This document shows, piece by piece, positions 41,396 to 41,645 of a DNA stretch of 41,645 bases. This DNA comes from Treponema sp. (lineage in GTDB: Bacteria > Spirochaetota > Spirochaetia > Treponematales > Breznakiellaceae): the NCBI GenBank assembly GCA_009787775.1, contig WQSQ01000011.1, forward strand, positions 1-41,645, read 5' to 3'. The position numbers and the translations under genes were made by a program. How positions within the stretch are numbered: position 1 is the stretch's first letter; every line of letters starts with the position of its first letter. Under the pieces are notes generated by a model. That model was given only the letters and a program-made list of their open reading frames with translations, was not told the DNA's origin and made no database searches.

Positions 41396-41645
41396 TAATA
41401 CCCGTTGTTGTAATTCCCTGCACAAAGTATCTCTGTAAACTGAAGAATAAAACAAAACAGGGAATAAGCGACAATACCGACATGGCGAACATTGAACCCC
41501 ATGAAGAAACGCCTGAAGAATCCAAAAAGAGCCGTAATCCCAACGGAACTGTGAATAATTGCGGAGTATTCAAGTATATCATTTGGCTGAAAAAATCATC
41601 CCATGTCCACAGAAATTTAAAAAGCAAAGTTGTAATAACGGCAGG
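41388..41645 (-). CDS. Sugar ABC transporter permease, MalG type (cut by window edge)
   Basis: The last 85 codons of a membrane permease; the frame stays open to the right edge, so its beginning lies outside. LLFKFLWTWDDFF, MIYLNTPQLFTVPLGLRLF, then a hydrophobic helix with MSVLSLIPCFVLFFSLQRYFVQGITTTGIKG are typical of the C-terminus of binding-protein-dependent sugar permeases, including the conserved end QRYFVQGI. It precedes the binding-protein gene in the operon. Confidence 0.93.
   Translation of the reverse strand, partial: PAVITTLLFKFLWTWDDFFSQMIYLNTPQLFTVPLGLRLFLDSSGVSSWGSMFAMSVLSLIPCFVLFFSLQRYFVQGITTTGIKG

Overview
The window reads as a chromosomal segment of a spirochaete, most likely a treponeme or close relative. 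Grounds (inference from protein style, not a search): secreted proteins ending their signal peptides in FAQ or FAGGNKQE, a long (503-residue) serine hydroxymethyltransferase, an AsnA-type asparagine synthetase, many diguanylate cyclase and HD-GYP genes, and a moderate GC content (low 40s percent by eye, not computed). It is gene-dense. No rRNA, tRNA, insertion sequence, phage gene or CRISPR array was seen, and no gene-free stretch exceeds about 270 bases.

Layout. 1-3046 (minus): an OFA-type MFS carrier translationally coupled to iorA, which is cut by the left edge, with a 36-bp palindrome upstream. 3175-5792 (minus): a PlsC-like acyltransferase, a DUF456 membrane protein and a decayed aldo/keto reductase. 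5894-6901 (plus): asnA. 6917-11216 (minus): a propeller/HD-GYP sensor, a diguanylate cyclase and a truncated HAD gene. 11361-15293 (plus): yjbQ, a Cache-GGDEF protein, malic enzyme and thymidine kinase. 15356-19462: a GH115 xylan alpha-glucuronidase divergent from a NodB-like lipoprotein. 19629-22084 (plus): two secreted proteins flanking a REC/HD-GYP response regulator. 22208-26380 (minus): ctpA, rsmE, a divergent GT26 glycosyltransferase, then an HU-like/DUF4469 DNA-binding gene preceded by a palindrome array. 26430-30485 (plus): a CHASE2 adenylate cyclase, an SH3 protein and an M48 protease lipoprotein. 30624-32135 (plus): glyA. 32154-38129 (minus): a MoxR/DUF58/TgpA-like operon ending in a propeller lipoprotein. 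38221-39930 (plus): a Na/phosphate symporter. 39966-41645 (minus): the end of a sugar ABC operon, permease (cut by the right edge) then binding protein.

Themes. Five genes make, break or may sense cyclic nucleotides (two GGDEF, two HD-GYP, one class III cyclase). Several secreted or lipid-anchored proteins of envelope type are present, and the GH115 enzyme and ABC importer suggest plant-polysaccharide use.

The most unusual signal is at 22988-23121: six 19-bp palindromes with single-base centres, repeating every 23 bp exactly, directly upstream of the HU-like gene. The gene-proximal copy has a degenerate centre that supplies a plausible -35 box, and the farthest copy carries paired compensating changes in both arms. 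A second pattern is a set of genes without a Shine-Dalgarno sequence whose -10 box (often with an extended TGn) lies only 5-15 bases before the start codon, suggesting leaderless or near-leaderless mRNAs.
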